NCBI RefSeq assembly: GCF_013256425.1
Contig: NZ_CP053904.1
Coordinates: 3,596,001 to 3,660,000, forward strand
Direction of reading: 5' to 3'
Origin: Hymenobacter sp. BRD67
GTDB lineage: Bacteria; Bacteroidota; Bacteroidia; Cytophagales; Hymenobacteraceae
Length of the DNA: 64,000 nt
Part shown: positions 1 through 9,187 of the stretch, piece by piece
Numbering within the stretch: position 1 is the stretch's first letter
Layout of the letters: each line of letters starts with the position of its first letter
Program-made: the position numbers and the translations under genes
Notes under the pieces: generated by a model
Seen by the model: the letters and a program-made list of their open reading frames with translations, nothing else
What the model was told of the DNA's origin: nothing
Database searches by the model: none

Positions 1-1
1 C

Positions 2-376
2 CCTACCCTGCTGGTCGGCAACCTGCCGGGCCGGCTCGACTCGCCGAGCTTTAGCATTGATGGCAGCCGGGTGCTGTATACCCGCGACGTGGCGGGCTTC
101 GACAGCCCCACCGGCCGCCAGCTCGACACCCACATGTTTACGCAGCGCCTCGATGGCACCAACCTAACCGATATTACGCTCAGCAACGGCTCTTCGACTC
201 CCAAGCCACTGGGTACCAACGACCTGAATCCCCGCTACTCACCCGATGGCTACTCGGTACTATTCGTAAACCAGGTAAATGATGGCCTAACGCCCGGCGA
301 CCTCTGGAAGGCCGACGCCACTGGCACAACCCGCACCAAGCTGTTTGCCGACGTGGCCCAGCCCGACTGGAAATAG
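2..376 (+). CDS. C-terminal end of a TolB/PD40-type beta-propeller protein (partial)
   Basis: The frame is open from the first bases of the window, so only the last 124 or so residues are present and the start lies outside. Two blade-like segments are visible, SPSFSIDGSRVLYTR and NPRYSPDGYSVLFVNQ, which fit the PD40/WD40-like repeat (P-x-[FWY]-SPDG-x2-[ILV]-x-[FY]) of TolB-like propellers. A third short match, AQPDWK, closes the chain just before the stop, as is usual for these proteins. Such proteins in Bacteroidota are usually periplasmic or surface lipoproteins with a binding or scaffolding role; the signal peptide cannot be seen here. The function of this particular protein is unknown. 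Confidence 0.75.
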   Translation, partial: PTLLVGNLPGRLDSPSFSIDGSRVLYTRDVAGFDSPTGRQLDTHMFTQRLDGTNLTDITLSNGSSTPKPLGTNDLNPRYSPDGYSVLFVNQVNDGLTPGDLWKADATGTTRTKLFADVAQPDWK

Positions 377-425
377 CTTAAAATAGCTGTGTTTTTTTTT
401 GCGTAAACCGCTTGGGCGAAATGCT

Positions 426-1166
426 TTAGCTAGCCAGGTTTACACTTCCTACACCCAGGTGCGAGAGGCGGTGGCTGGTATTATTCGATTTGATTTTGCG
501 CTTGATATTGCGGCGGTGCGTTTTAACCGTAAAGTAACTGATAAACAGCTTCTCAGCGATAGCCGCATTGGTTTCGCCCGCCAGGACAAGCGCCAGAATT
601 TCCTGCTCGCGGGTGCTTAGCTCATCGTCGGTGCGCTTGCCCTTGCGGGCGGCCAGCCAGGCCGCAAAGTCGGGATGGTCGAGGCTGAAGCGTACATCAT
701 TCGTGTTTTTATGGGCCGATATATCGGTAAACAGGCTGGCCGTCACCAGCGGGTGGCCCTGGGCATCCTGGGCTAGGATAAAGTTCTGGCGCAGCACGTG
801 CAGGTAGTGCCCGGCCTGGCACCGCAGGCGGTAATCGATGCTGAAGCAGGCGGCCGACTGCTGCCCGGCAGCTCCCGGCTCGCAGTGCTGCATAAACTCA
901 CTGGCCAGCGTCGAGGCCTGAATAACGGCCGGCAAATCGTCGGGATGGATGGCTTCGTACAGCAAGGCCAGGCTCAGCTGGGCGGGCGCGTAGCCCAGCA
1001 GGGCCTCGGTAGCCGGGCTGCTGTAGCAGCACTGCTGCAACCACACCTCAAACACCACCAGAAACTGGCTGGCAAACAGCCGGCTGGCCAGCTGCTCGGC
1101 TTCACGCAGCACGTCGGCCAGCAGGGCCGGCGGCAGGCTCTTTACGGTAGACCCGGGAATCGGCAT
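426..1166 (-). CDS. PAS domain-containing LuxR-family transcriptional regulator
   Basis: A 246-residue protein if it starts at the ATG at 1166; a longer frame to 1220 exists but its extra residues are Cys-rich and do not look like a domain. Residues about 40-145 form a PAS_3-like sensor (TEALLGYAPAQLS, IHPDDLPAVI, then SLFTDISAHK at the end of the fold). The C-terminus from about residue 180 is a LuxR/GerE helix-turn-helix (LSTREQEILALVLAGETNAA, FISYFTVKTHRRNI). There is no receiver domain, so the PAS domain is probably the input. This architecture is common in Hymenobacter and other Cytophagales, where ligands are mostly unknown. It lies downstream of and in the same direction as the Crp/Fnr gene, separated by a 66-base palindrome that probably ends the upstream transcript. 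Confidence 0.85.
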   Translation of the reverse strand: MPIPGSTVKSLPPALLADVLREAEQLASRLFASQFLVVFEVWLQQCCYSSPATEALLGYAPAQLSLALLYEAIHPDDLPAVIQASTLASEFMQHCEPGAAGQQSAACFSIDYRLRCQAGHYLHVLRQNFILAQDAQGHPLVTASLFTDISAHKNTNDVRFSLDHPDFAAWLAARKGKRTDDELSTREQEILALVLAGETNAAIAEKLFISYFTVKTHRRNIKRKIKSNNTSHRLSHLGVGSVNLAS

Positions 1167-1344
1167 GAAAGAAAAAAGGTAGGTGCAGCGTACACAACGG
1201 ACCCCAGAGCTGAAGGGCAAGGGGCCGGCTCAGCAACAAAACAGGTAGCCCTGGCAAAGGTGCCCGCCCATACGCACCCGACCAGTGAGGCAGGCCAGTA
1301 ACGAAACTGACCTTTATCATCTTTGGCAGGCGGCACCAGGCTGA

Positions 1345-1410
1345 GTCAAGAGCTAATGGCCCGATAACATATTAAAATTTTAATATGTTATCGGGCCATT
1401 AGCTCTTGAC
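1345..1410. repeat. 66-base perfect palindrome between two regulator genes
   Basis: Two 33-base arms (1345-1377 and 1378-1410) are exact reverse complements with no spacer. The outer part carries CAAGAGCTAATGGCCCGATA and the centre is TTAAAATTTTAA. It lies 13 bases beyond the stop of the Crp/Fnr gene and about 180 bases before the PAS-LuxR start, so it can act as a terminator. It resembles the palindromes at 10103-10165 and 22870-22929 in layout (CAAG, then CCCG, then TAA). Confidence 0.85.
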
Positions 1411-1423
1411 AGATACTTGTCAA

Positions 1424-2131
1424 TCAGTCAAACTGCGTGGCGATTTTGAGCAGCTGCTGCGGTGCCGTGATAGTAATAGCGCTGCCTTTGGTGGTGAGCA
1501 GGCCTTCCTGCTTAAAGTCAGAGAGCATGCGGGTAGTTGTTTCCTTGGTGGTGCCCATCAGCGCACCCAGGTCTTCGCGGGTAATGGCCATTGTGAAGGG
1601 GGCGCTATCACCCTCAGTACCATACGTGTGCAGCAGCAGCAGCAGCGTTTCGGCGAGGCGCTCGCGCACGGGCTTGTAGGCAAGGTGCAGCATCCGCACT
1701 TCGGTTTGCACGAGCGTGTAGGCCAGTAGCTGCATCAGCGCGTTACTAAACTGAAGATTGGTATGCAAATGATGAAAAAATACCTGCCGGGGAATGAGGC
1801 ACACGGTACAGCTGCTGAGGGCGATGGCCGACAAAGAATGACTGGTGTCGCTCACCAGTTCCTGGTAGCCGAGCACGTCGCCGCTCCGGGCCAGCCTGAT
1901 TATCTGCTCTTTCCCATCGCCCCCCAATTTGGCAAGCTTAATCTTGCCTTCGTGAACGCAGTAGAGCCCAGCCGACCGATTTCCCTCCCGGAAGATGACC
2001 TGGCCCGCGTCGTAGTGCTCGCTGGTCTTTTCTTCGGAAACTGACGCTATCTCGGCATGCGAGCAGCAGTGGAGTAGATTGCGGTGGTAACTGGGACAAT
2101 TTTGACAGTTGGGAGCAGCAAAGCGAATCAT
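1424..2131 (-). CDS. Crp/Fnr-family transcriptional regulator with N-terminal cysteines
   Basis: A 235-residue regulator starting at the ATG at 2131 (MIRFAAPNCQNC); an upstream ATG at 2176 would add only Ser/Thr-rich residues. Residues about 30-140 form the cyclic-nucleotide-binding beta-roll (QVIFREGNRSAGLYCVHEGK, RLARSGDVLGY). Residues about 150-230 form the Crp-type winged helix, with the recognition part ITREDLGALMGTTKETTTRM. The N-terminus carries C9, C12, C22 and C23, and the core has further cysteines. This recalls the Fe-S-binding N-terminus of FNR, but the spacing (CX2CX9CC) is not that of E. coli FNR, so oxygen sensing is only a possibility. The residues of CRP that bind cAMP are not evident. 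Target genes are unknown. Confidence 0.85.
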   Translation of the reverse strand: MIRFAAPNCQNCPSYHRNLLHCCSHAEIASVSEEKTSEHYDAGQVIFREGNRSAGLYCVHEGKIKLAKLGGDGKEQIIRLARSGDVLGYQELVSDTSHSLSAIALSSCTVCLIPRQVFFHHLHTNLQFSNALMQLLAYTLVQTEVRMLHLAYKPVRERLAETLLLLLHTYGTEGDSAPFTMAITREDLGALMGTTKETTTRMLSDFKQEGLLTTKGSAITITAPQQLLKIATQFD

Positions 2132-2211
2132 AGAGCAGGAAAGAAGAGTGAGTGTAGTAGCAGTAGAAAGCCGCAACCCTGCCCCAGAGCGCCGGGGGCG
2201 CCGGGAGCCGG

Positions 2212-2463
2212 CTAGTTATCGTACCGACGCGGCACGGGGCGAAGCTGCCTGAACGCCTCGGCCCGGCTGATTTCGCCATTCAGATAGCGCTGAAGCTGCT
2301 CCCGACTGCTGGGCTGGGGCACCTGCCCGCCAAATGCCTGGCACAAGAGCACATTCTCTACTTCGCGCAGGCGGCAGGCGTAGGCGGCCTCTTCAGCAGG
2401 TGAAAGAAGCTGGCCGACAGGGAAATCAACGTGCAGCGCAGCAGTTAAATAGACAGGAGCCAT
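2212..2463 (-). CDS. small hypothetical protein
   Basis: An 83-residue frame beginning MAPVYLTAALHVDF at 2463. It lies between the type IX cargo gene and the Crp/Fnr gene, all on the minus strand. The sequence is hydrophilic, with a C-terminal helical segment (REQLQRYLNGEISRAEAFRQ) that resembles the short helical motif of VbhA-type antitoxins and similar small proteins, but no toxin (Fic) gene is adjacent, so no function is proposed. Codon use is like that of its neighbours. It may be a real conserved hypothetical; a long frame of chance origin is not excluded. Confidence 0.5.
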   Translation of the reverse strand: MAPVYLTAALHVDFPVGQLLSPAEEAAYACRLREVENVLLCQAFGGQVPQPSSREQLQRYLNGEISRAEAFRQLRPVPRRYDN

Positions 2464-2518
2464 AGCGGTATTTTTGAAAAACCAGCAAGAAAAGGAGGGG
2501 GCCAAAAACTACCGGCAG

Positions 2519-5500
2519 CTACAGCTTTACGAAGCGACGGGTGAGGCCCGCGCCGCCCGCGCCTACCCGTACGAAGTAGCTGCCTGCGGCCAGCTGGCGC
2601 ACATCGAGCACGCCAGTGGCCAACTCCGGCAGCGCGACCGCGCTGCCCCGCAGGTCAAACACTTGCAGCGGCTGGCCGGCGGCCTGCGCCGGCAGGCTCA
2701 CGATAAGCTGGTCGGTGGCCGGGTTGGGATAGAGCGCCAGTTGGGTAGCGGCCGGGCCGCCGGGCACAACTGCCACAGTACTGTAGCTGCTTAAGCCCGA
2801 GTAATCGTCAGCCTGCCGCAGCCGGTAATATACCAGCTCGCCCGGGACCTGCGCGTCGAGGTAGTGGTAATTGTGCGCTTGCGCGCTGGTGCCAGCCCCC
2901 GTCACCTTACCCACCGCACTAAAGACCACACCATCAAGGCTACGCTCTACCTCAAAATAGGCGTTGTGCTGCTCGCTTGCCGTACGCCAGTTCACTAGCA
3001 CGCCGCTGGCCTGGCGCTGGGCACCGAAGCTGAGCAGCGTCACGGGCAGCGGGTTATTGCCATTGTCGGCCAGCACAAATAAGCCGTCGGACGAAAAATT
3101 GCTAAACGGTACGGTGGTGGTTACGAACGGATAAGCATAGCTACCGCCCAGGTCTTGCCACTGCCCCGAAGCAGCGGGGTCGCTGCGGGCCACGCGCAGG
3201 GTAGTAGGATTGGTATTGCCGGTCCCTACGCCATCGTCGGCCCCGTAGCTGAGGCCCACGCTCGCGTTGGTAACGATACTGGTGCTGGTTTCGGGCAAGA
3301 TGGTGAAGTAGCGCACCTGCGACACACGCTGAATGGTGCCGGGCAGGTTATGTGCGGGCGGCGCGCCATCCAGTATCCGCACGGTGTAGCTGGTAGTGCC
3401 GGTGCTGGCCGTAATAGTCAGCACTAGCGGCCGATACTGCCCCCGGCTACCCACGGGGTAAGGCAGGGCTGCTGTTTTACTGGATGAATTGGTGACGGCG
3501 CTCTGCATTAAGGCATTAACAAAGCTGTTGGTGCCACCTCCCAGCAGCACCGCGCTGCCTGCTATTATCAGACGGTTAGAACCCAAAAAGCGCAAGCTGC
3601 CCTGGTTAAGCCCGAGGGAGCTGTAAACCGTCAGGGTCGATGCCATTTTCACCGTTACCGTATCGGTATGGCTCATGGTGAGGTCGCCCAGTACACTGCC
3701 CGTCGCAGCAAACGACAGCGTACTGATGCTGCCCGCTCCCCCAAAAACGAGGCTCGCGGTAGTAGAGCCGTTAAGCTGAGCCGTGCCGGGCGCACCCAGT
3801 GCTACCGGCCCGTTAAGCATCAGCGTATTAGCGCTCAGACTAAGCTGACCGCTTGGCATGCTGAACGGGCCGTTAACCTTTAAGGCGCTCCCCAGGGTCA
3901 GGTCATTCGTGCTGATACTGGCCCCGCCGGTGGCGTTAATGGTCAGGCTGGCCAGGGTATTGGCCGTTACATCGGCTCGCAGGGTGCCCAGTGGAGCCGC
4001 GCCACTCTTGTTAAATACCAGCACCGATGCTGGCGTGAGGCGAAGTACGCCGGTGCCTGCGCCGATAGCGGCCTGCCCACCCGCCAGGAATGTCAGCGTA
4101 TTATCACCCACGCTCAGCGTCGAGTTTGCGCCCAGCGTGTAGCCCCCGCCCGCGCTGCTACCCAGCAGTAGGTTGGTAGCAGGCCCCAGGGCGACGCCAG
4201 GGGTATTGGAGCTGGTGCTCAGGCTTAGCAGCTCCAGCGCGGTGCCGTTGCCGCTCAGGGTTTGCTGGGTGGCAGCGTTGGTGGTCGTAAGCGCTATTTT
4301 AGCGGTGGCGTCAAACGTAACCGGGCTCGTGAGCAGCAGGTTGCCGCCCAGATTAAGCGCCGTGCCCCCAAAGGCGGTCAGGTTGTCGAGCTGCAGATTG
4401 CCCTGCACCAGAATGGGGCTGGCGGGCAGCGTTTTAGTGCCATTACGCAGTATTAGGTTGCCGTAGCCAGGGGCTGGCACGGCTGGCACTACATAGCTGG
4501 CATTCTGGCTGAATGTAATGGTGCTGGTGGCATCCAAGGTCCCAAACGCCACGCCCGATACAGCGCTGGTGGTATTCACTTCCAGCATGGCACCGGCACC
4601 GGCATCCAGGGTGCCAAAAAGGTTATAGTTGCTAGGGATAACCAAGACGCTGTTGGCGAGCAGCACCATCTTGGACCCCGCCCCGCTCACCGTCCAGTTA
4701 GCCGTAATGGTCCGCAACGACCCGCCTACATAAAATACCTGTCCGGTGGCAGTAAAATTGGGCGGCGGCGTGCCCGAGCCATCGGTGTTTGTACCAAATG
4801 TGCTCAGGGTGTTCAGGCTGCCGCTGGCCTTGGTATAGTAAGCCTGCGCTACCAGCAAGTTAAGCGTATTCGAGATTTTGGCCCCATCCACAACCCACAT
4901 AGGATAAACACCTTGCACGGCTACATCACTGGCCAGCAGCGTTACTACCAGCTGCGTGCCCGAGCCAAGCGCAGTGGTGCGCGCGCTACCATTAAAATAC
5001 GCGACACTGGTACTGGTGAAGTTGCTGCCCGTGATGGTAATTGCCTGCCCACCCGACCCCACGGCCACGCTGGCCGGGCTCAAGGAATAAATAGCGGGCA
5101 GCGGCACCGACGTCACGCCCACGTTATCGAGCAGCAGCTTGGGTCGCGAGCCCGTGCTGCCACCCGTGCCGTTGTAACAGTAAAAGCGCAGCCGGGCCGT
5201 AGCCGAGTTGTTGAACGACGCTGGCAGCTGCACGCCCGAAATAATGCCCGTATCGGAGCTGTTATTAACCTTATTAAGCACCGCTGCCGCCGGCAGCTCC
5301 GTAAACGTGGCGCCATCGGTGCTGGCATACACCCGCAGGGATGCCGTGCGGTCGCTGGTGCTTGCGCCATTAGCAAGCACCGTCCACTTAAAGGAAAGCT
5401 GACCTGCCTGCCGGGTAGTGAAATCCAGAAACAGGTCTACGGCCACGGCCGACTTATTATCGGTAGTGCCAGGGGCCAGCAACGCCAGCCCGTTGGCAGC

Positions 5501-5845
5501 TGGCGTAGTGGTATCTACATAGCGCTGCACGCCGCCGGTGCCACCCGCCACAAAGGTGCTACTCGAAATAGTCGTGACGGTGGGGCTGGGCACCAGCCCA
5601 GTTGGCGGCGTGCCCGAATACGTGCTGCCCACCGCTCCGTAAGGCGCGGCGCCGACACCACTGGCAAAGCCATCGGCCCAGCTGCCTACGTTATCAAAGC
5701 CTTCAAAATAGTTGCCGCTCACTAGCGGATAGGGCGTTTGGGCCGCGGCAGGCGAGGTGCGCAGGGCCAGGGCGAGCAAAAGCAGCGGCCAGCTACTGGC
5801 CACCCAACGGCACCAGCCCCGGCAGAGGGGGTAAAGTTGTTTCAT
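2519..5845 (-). CDS. large secreted protein with IPT/TIG domain and type IX sorting domain
   Basis: An 1108-residue secreted protein. The signal peptide covers residues 1-35 (Leu-rich core, ending SPAAA before QTPY). The N-terminal part resembles a jelly-roll module (FEGFDNVGSW to LLLDNVGVTSV). An IPT/TIG Ig-like domain follows at about residues 250-335 (YSLSPASVAVGSGGQAITIT, GSNFTSTSVAYFNG). The middle is a long Thr/Ala/Gly/Leu-rich region with beta-helix-like repeats (LTLGSALKVNGPF, LSLSANTLMLNGP). The last 80 residues are a type A type-IX sorting domain (LYPNPATDQLIVSLP, VFDLRG, GSYFVRV, RRFVKL). Such proteins cross the outer membrane through PorU/PorV-dependent type IX secretion and stay on the surface. 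An adhesin or matrix role is likely; no catalytic domain was recognised. Confidence 0.88.
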   Translation of the reverse strand: MKQLYPLCRGWCRWVASSWPLLLLALALRTSPAAAQTPYPLVSGNYFEGFDNVGSWADGFASGVGAAPYGAVGSTYSGTPPTGLVPSPTVTTISSSTFVAGGTGGVQRYVDTTTPAANGLALLAPGTTDNKSAVAVDLFLDFTTRQAGQLSFKWTVLANGASTSDRTASLRVYASTDGATFTELPAAAVLNKVNNSSDTGIISGVQLPASFNNSATARLRFYCYNGTGGSTGSRPKLLLDNVGVTSVPLPAIYSLSPASVAVGSGGQAITITGSNFTSTSVAYFNGSARTTALGSGTQLVVTLLASDVAVQGVYPMWVVDGAKISNTLNLLVAQAYYTKASGSLNTLSTFGTNTDGSGTPPPNFTATGQVFYVGGSLRTITANWTVSGAGSKMVLLANSVLVIPSNYNLFGTLDAGAGAMLEVNTTSAVSGVAFGTLDATSTITFSQNASYVVPAVPAPGYGNLILRNGTKTLPASPILVQGNLQLDNLTAFGGTALNLGGNLLLTSPVTFDATAKIALTTTNAATQQTLSGNGTALELLSLSTSSNTPGVALGPATNLLLGSSAGGGYTLGANSTLSVGDNTLTFLAGGQAAIGAGTGVLRLTPASVLVFNKSGAAPLGTLRADVTANTLASLTINATGGASISTNDLTLGSALKVNGPFSMPSGQLSLSANTLMLNGPVALGAPGTAQLNGSTTASLVFGGAGSISTLSFAATGSVLGDLTMSHTDTVTVKMASTLTVYSSLGLNQGSLRFLGSNRLIIAGSAVLLGGGTNSFVNALMQSAVTNSSSKTAALPYPVGSRGQYRPLVLTITASTGTTSYTVRILDGAPPAHNLPGTIQRVSQVRYFTILPETSTSIVTNASVGLSYGADDGVGTGNTNPTTLRVARSDPAASGQWQDLGGSYAYPFVTTTVPFSNFSSDGLFVLADNGNNPLPVTLLSFGAQRQASGVLVNWRTASEQHNAYFEVERSLDGVVFSAVGKVTGAGTSAQAHNYHYLDAQVPGELVYYRLRQADDYSGLSSYSTVAVVPGGPAATQLALYPNPATDQLIVSLPAQAAGQPLQVFDLRGSAVALPELATGVLDVRQLAAGSYFVRVGAGGAGLTRRFVKL

Positions 5846-6392
5846 AGGTAAAGCAGAAGTGAGGTAGGGAGCGCGGCGTAAACAGGTAGCTAGTCAGCCC
5901 ACGCAGTATAGCGTTTTAGCAATGGGCTTATTTGTCAGGGAAGAAGAAGCCAGCCGCCGGAACCCTGGCAGGCGCCTGGCTCCCGGTATGGCCCTTAGCT
6001 ATTGTTTATACGCGGATTTTTCTTAATTTTAATCCGCATAAAAATCTGTTTTTCACTCTACTGTTGCTTGTATTTTACAAGCCATGTGGCTGGCTGCTGA
6101 CAGCAGTGCGGGTAGAAAAAGGAGCTGGGATAAAATTACTCTTACCGCTAAACCCTGCCTCATGAGTAGGCTCAATAGTGCCGTTGCATAGCTAAAGCAG
6201 CGTCATTATTATTTAAAGAATGGTTTGTAGTACTTCCTGATCAGGTTATTTTTTTGAAGGGCGTTTATCGGTCAGGCATGCTGCTTAGCCATTCTATCAG
6301 ATAGTTCGCTTCTGCATAAGGCGTGCTGGGCTATGGGCTATTGCGGGCCTGACAAAATCTTTTAACTTGAGCCGATTAAGCTGCTTCTATTT
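5846..6392. other. intergenic region without a supported gene
   Basis: This 547-base stretch separates two divergent genes. It is more AT-rich than its neighbours and should hold both promoters, but no clear TTG plus TAnnTTTG pair was found close to either start. A 77-codon frame at 5932-6165 has no family resemblance and was not accepted. Confidence 0.6.
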
Positions 6393-9166
6393 ATGTCCTA
6401 TCAGACAAGTGTCCTGAGGCGGCTCGCATCCGAAGAGCTGAAGCGCCGGCAAGGCGCTCCTACCACCAAGCAGCCGGCAGAGCGGGTCCGCCTTGCTGCC
6501 CCGGCAACTGCCGCCACTGCTATGCTGGCAAGCTGCCTGAGCCAGGTAAGCGATGGCATTTTACTGGCAAATTCAGAAAATACTATATTAATGGTCAACC
6601 AGGCGTTCTGCACGCTCTTTGGGCTTGGCCAGCCGTTGGCGCATTGGATTGGGCAGCCCGCCGAGCTTATGAAAGCGCAGCTATTCGCCAGTACCCCCGA
6701 TGCGCACACGCTTGGGCAGCTACTACGGGGCGCCGCCCCGAGGGCGCCCCACTGACGCTGCACAGCCGCCGTATAGTAGAGCTAAAGCGACAGTCGCTGG
6801 CTCAGCTGCCTGGGGGCGGCTACTGCCTCTACTGCCGCGATATTACCGAGCAGCACCGGCCTTCGCAGCCGCCTGGCTCCGACCAGGTTGATTTAGAAAG
6901 CGACCTGAGCCATGAGCTTATCAAGCTCGTGCTTGATGCCAGCCCTAACGCGCTCTTTGTGCGCAACATACACGGGCAGCTACTGATGCAAAACCAGACT
7001 ATGACCGCGCTAATGGACCAGATGTCACAGGCGCAGGTTAGGGCTTTTGCCGACCCCGGTGGCAGCGGGGCCCGCCAAGCCGGCCAACCCGCGGCCCCTT
7101 CCGATGCGGAAGTGTGCTGCAGCGGCCAGCGCGTGCGTACCGAAACCAAGCTGGTGCTGCATACGGGCGAGGCACGTTGGTTTCAGACCATACGCTGCCC
7201 TCTCATCAGCAAGAGTGGCAGCCCACTGGTGCTATGCGTCAGCACCGATATCACCGAGCTGAAAACCATGCAGCTTACGCTGGAGCACAGCGAAAAACAG
7301 TACCGCGACTTATTGACGCACACTCAGGCCATTATTTGCACCCATGACCTGGCCGGCACGCTGCTCACCGGCAACCCGGCGCTGGCGGCGCTCCTGCGCA
7401 CCGAACCGGATGCCTTGCTGGGGATGCAGCTAACGACGCTGCTGCCCACGACCACCGTGGCCTTTGGCAGCTACCGGCAGCGCCTGCTGGCCAACCATAA
7501 GGCTACCGGGGTAGTACAGGTGTGCCCGCCGGGGCAGACGGAGCTACGTCACCTGCTTTTTCGCAGCCAGCTGGTAGCAGCTGAGGCTGGGCGGCCGGCG
7601 TACGTAGTAGTCCACGCGCACGACGTAACCAGACGCATTGCAGCCGAGCAGCAGCTCAAGCATGCCAAAGAGGTAGCCGAGGCGGCCGACCAGGCCAAGG
7701 AAGTTTTTCTGGCTAATATGAGCCACGAGATTCGCACGCCCCTCAACGGTATCCTGGGGATGGCGGCACAGCTGGCTCAAACGCCGCTCGATGCGCAGCA
7801 GCAAGAGTTGCTGCGCATTATCCGCACCTCCGGCAGCTTTTTGCTGCGAGTATTAAATGATGTGCTCGATATGAGCAAAATAAACAGCGGCAAGCTGGAG
7901 CTGGAGCACCAGCCGTTTGAGCTGGGGCAAACAGTCCGGGAAGTATTAGGTCCCCTGGCCTGGCAAGCCCACGAAAAAGGCCTGGAGTTCACGTGCCTGG
8001 CCCTGGGCCACCCTTTCCCCTACCCTTGGGTACTGGGCGACGCGCATCGCCTAAACCAGATACTTGTCAACCTGGTAGGCAATGCGCTTAAGTTTACGCA
8101 GCAGGGCTACATCCACGTTAGCAGCCAGCTGCTCGCCCAAACGGCTACCACTCTCACCGTTCAGCTGGAGGTTGCCGATAGTGGCGCGGGCATCGACCCG
8201 GCCCGCCAACAAGCTATTTTCGAGCCTTTTACCCAGGAGAACCTGCACACGGGCCAGCAATACGGCGGCACGGGCCTCGGCCTGAGTATTTGTAGGGCAC
8301 TAACCGCGCAAATGGGCGGCACCCTCACGCTGCACAGCGAGCCCGGCATTGGCAGCACCTTTACGCTGCTGCTCACCTTACATAGGGCCGCTGCCGGCCC
8401 GGCCCTCATGCAAGCGCCGGTGCTGGCGGCCGGCAGCCTGGCCGGGCTACGGCTGCTACTCATCGACGACAATGAGATTAACCACAGCGTAGCGCGCTAT
8501 TCTCTTGAGCAGTGGGGAGTTGCCCTGCGCGAGGCCAGCAGCGGCCCCGCCGCGCTGGCGCTGCTGCACGAAGCGTCATTTGATGTGGTGCTGCTCGATA
8601 TTCAAATGCCGGGCATGAATGGCCTGGAGGTACTTCAGCAGCTGCGGCGGCACCCCGATGCCCGGCGCGCCGCAACGCCGGTTATTGCCTTCACAGCCCA
8701 CGCTTTCCGAACCGATACCGAGCGCTACCTCGCAGCCGGCTTTACCGACTGCCTAACCAAGCCTTTCATTGATAGCGACTTGTATCAGAAACTGTTACCC
8801 TACCGGCCAGCGGCGGCCCCGGCCGTCAGCTTTACGTATCTGCGCCAGCATGTGCAAGGGCATGAGACCCTGATAAGGAAGATAATCGAATCTTTTTTGC
8901 GCACCGCGCCCCCTATCCTTGCCAGCCTGCGCTCGGCTGCCACTGCGGGCCAGTGGGGCACCGTGGCCCAATTAGCACACCATCTCAAATCCAGCTTACA
9001 TGCCCTCGGCATTCGGGCTACCGAAGAAAGTATGACGCTTATTCAGCAAGCTGATGCCGCCGCCTCGGCAGGTAGCATACCCAACGCGGCCCTGCTGGCC
9101 GCAACTCAGCACCTGGCCGATATTATCGAAGCCGCCCTGCATGAGCTGCCCGCTCATCTGTCCTAG
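6393..9166 (+). CDS. hybrid sensor histidine kinase (PAS-PAS-PAS-HisKA-HATPase-REC-HPt), apparent frameshift
   Basis: The gene is read as one 924-residue protein if one base is added at the C4 run 6736-6739. The first PAS domain starts in one frame (VSDGILLANSENTILMVNQA) and finishes in another (RIVELKRQSL to YCRDITEQ). Two further PAS domains follow (about 6920-7260 and 7290-7660). The kinase has the phospho-acceptor motif SHEIRTPLNG (His near residue 445), the N box NLVGNALKFT and the G2 box GTGLGLSI. The receiver domain has its phospho-Asp in VVLLDIQMPG near residue 736. The HPt motif AHHLKSS is near residue 863. It is a cytoplasmic ArcB-like phosphorelay kinase with no visible transmembrane segment. 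It converges on a LytTR regulator, a possible partner. Confidence 0.85.
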
Positions 9167-9187
9167 AACCCGGGCCTGCCTCAATTA

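Noticed and set aside
4913..5725. 270-codon plus-strand frame
   Set aside because: It lies wholly opposite the type IX cargo gene and is Arg/Gly-rich, as expected of an antisense frame in GC-rich DNA.
5932..6165. 77-codon frame in the intergenic region
   Set aside because: No family resemblance, AT-rich and lacking a promoter-like element.
6644..6740. ATG at 6644 as the real start of the hybrid kinase
   Set aside because: The residues it gives (MDWAARRAYESA) are out of frame with the PAS domain; the PAS start is in the other frame from 6393.
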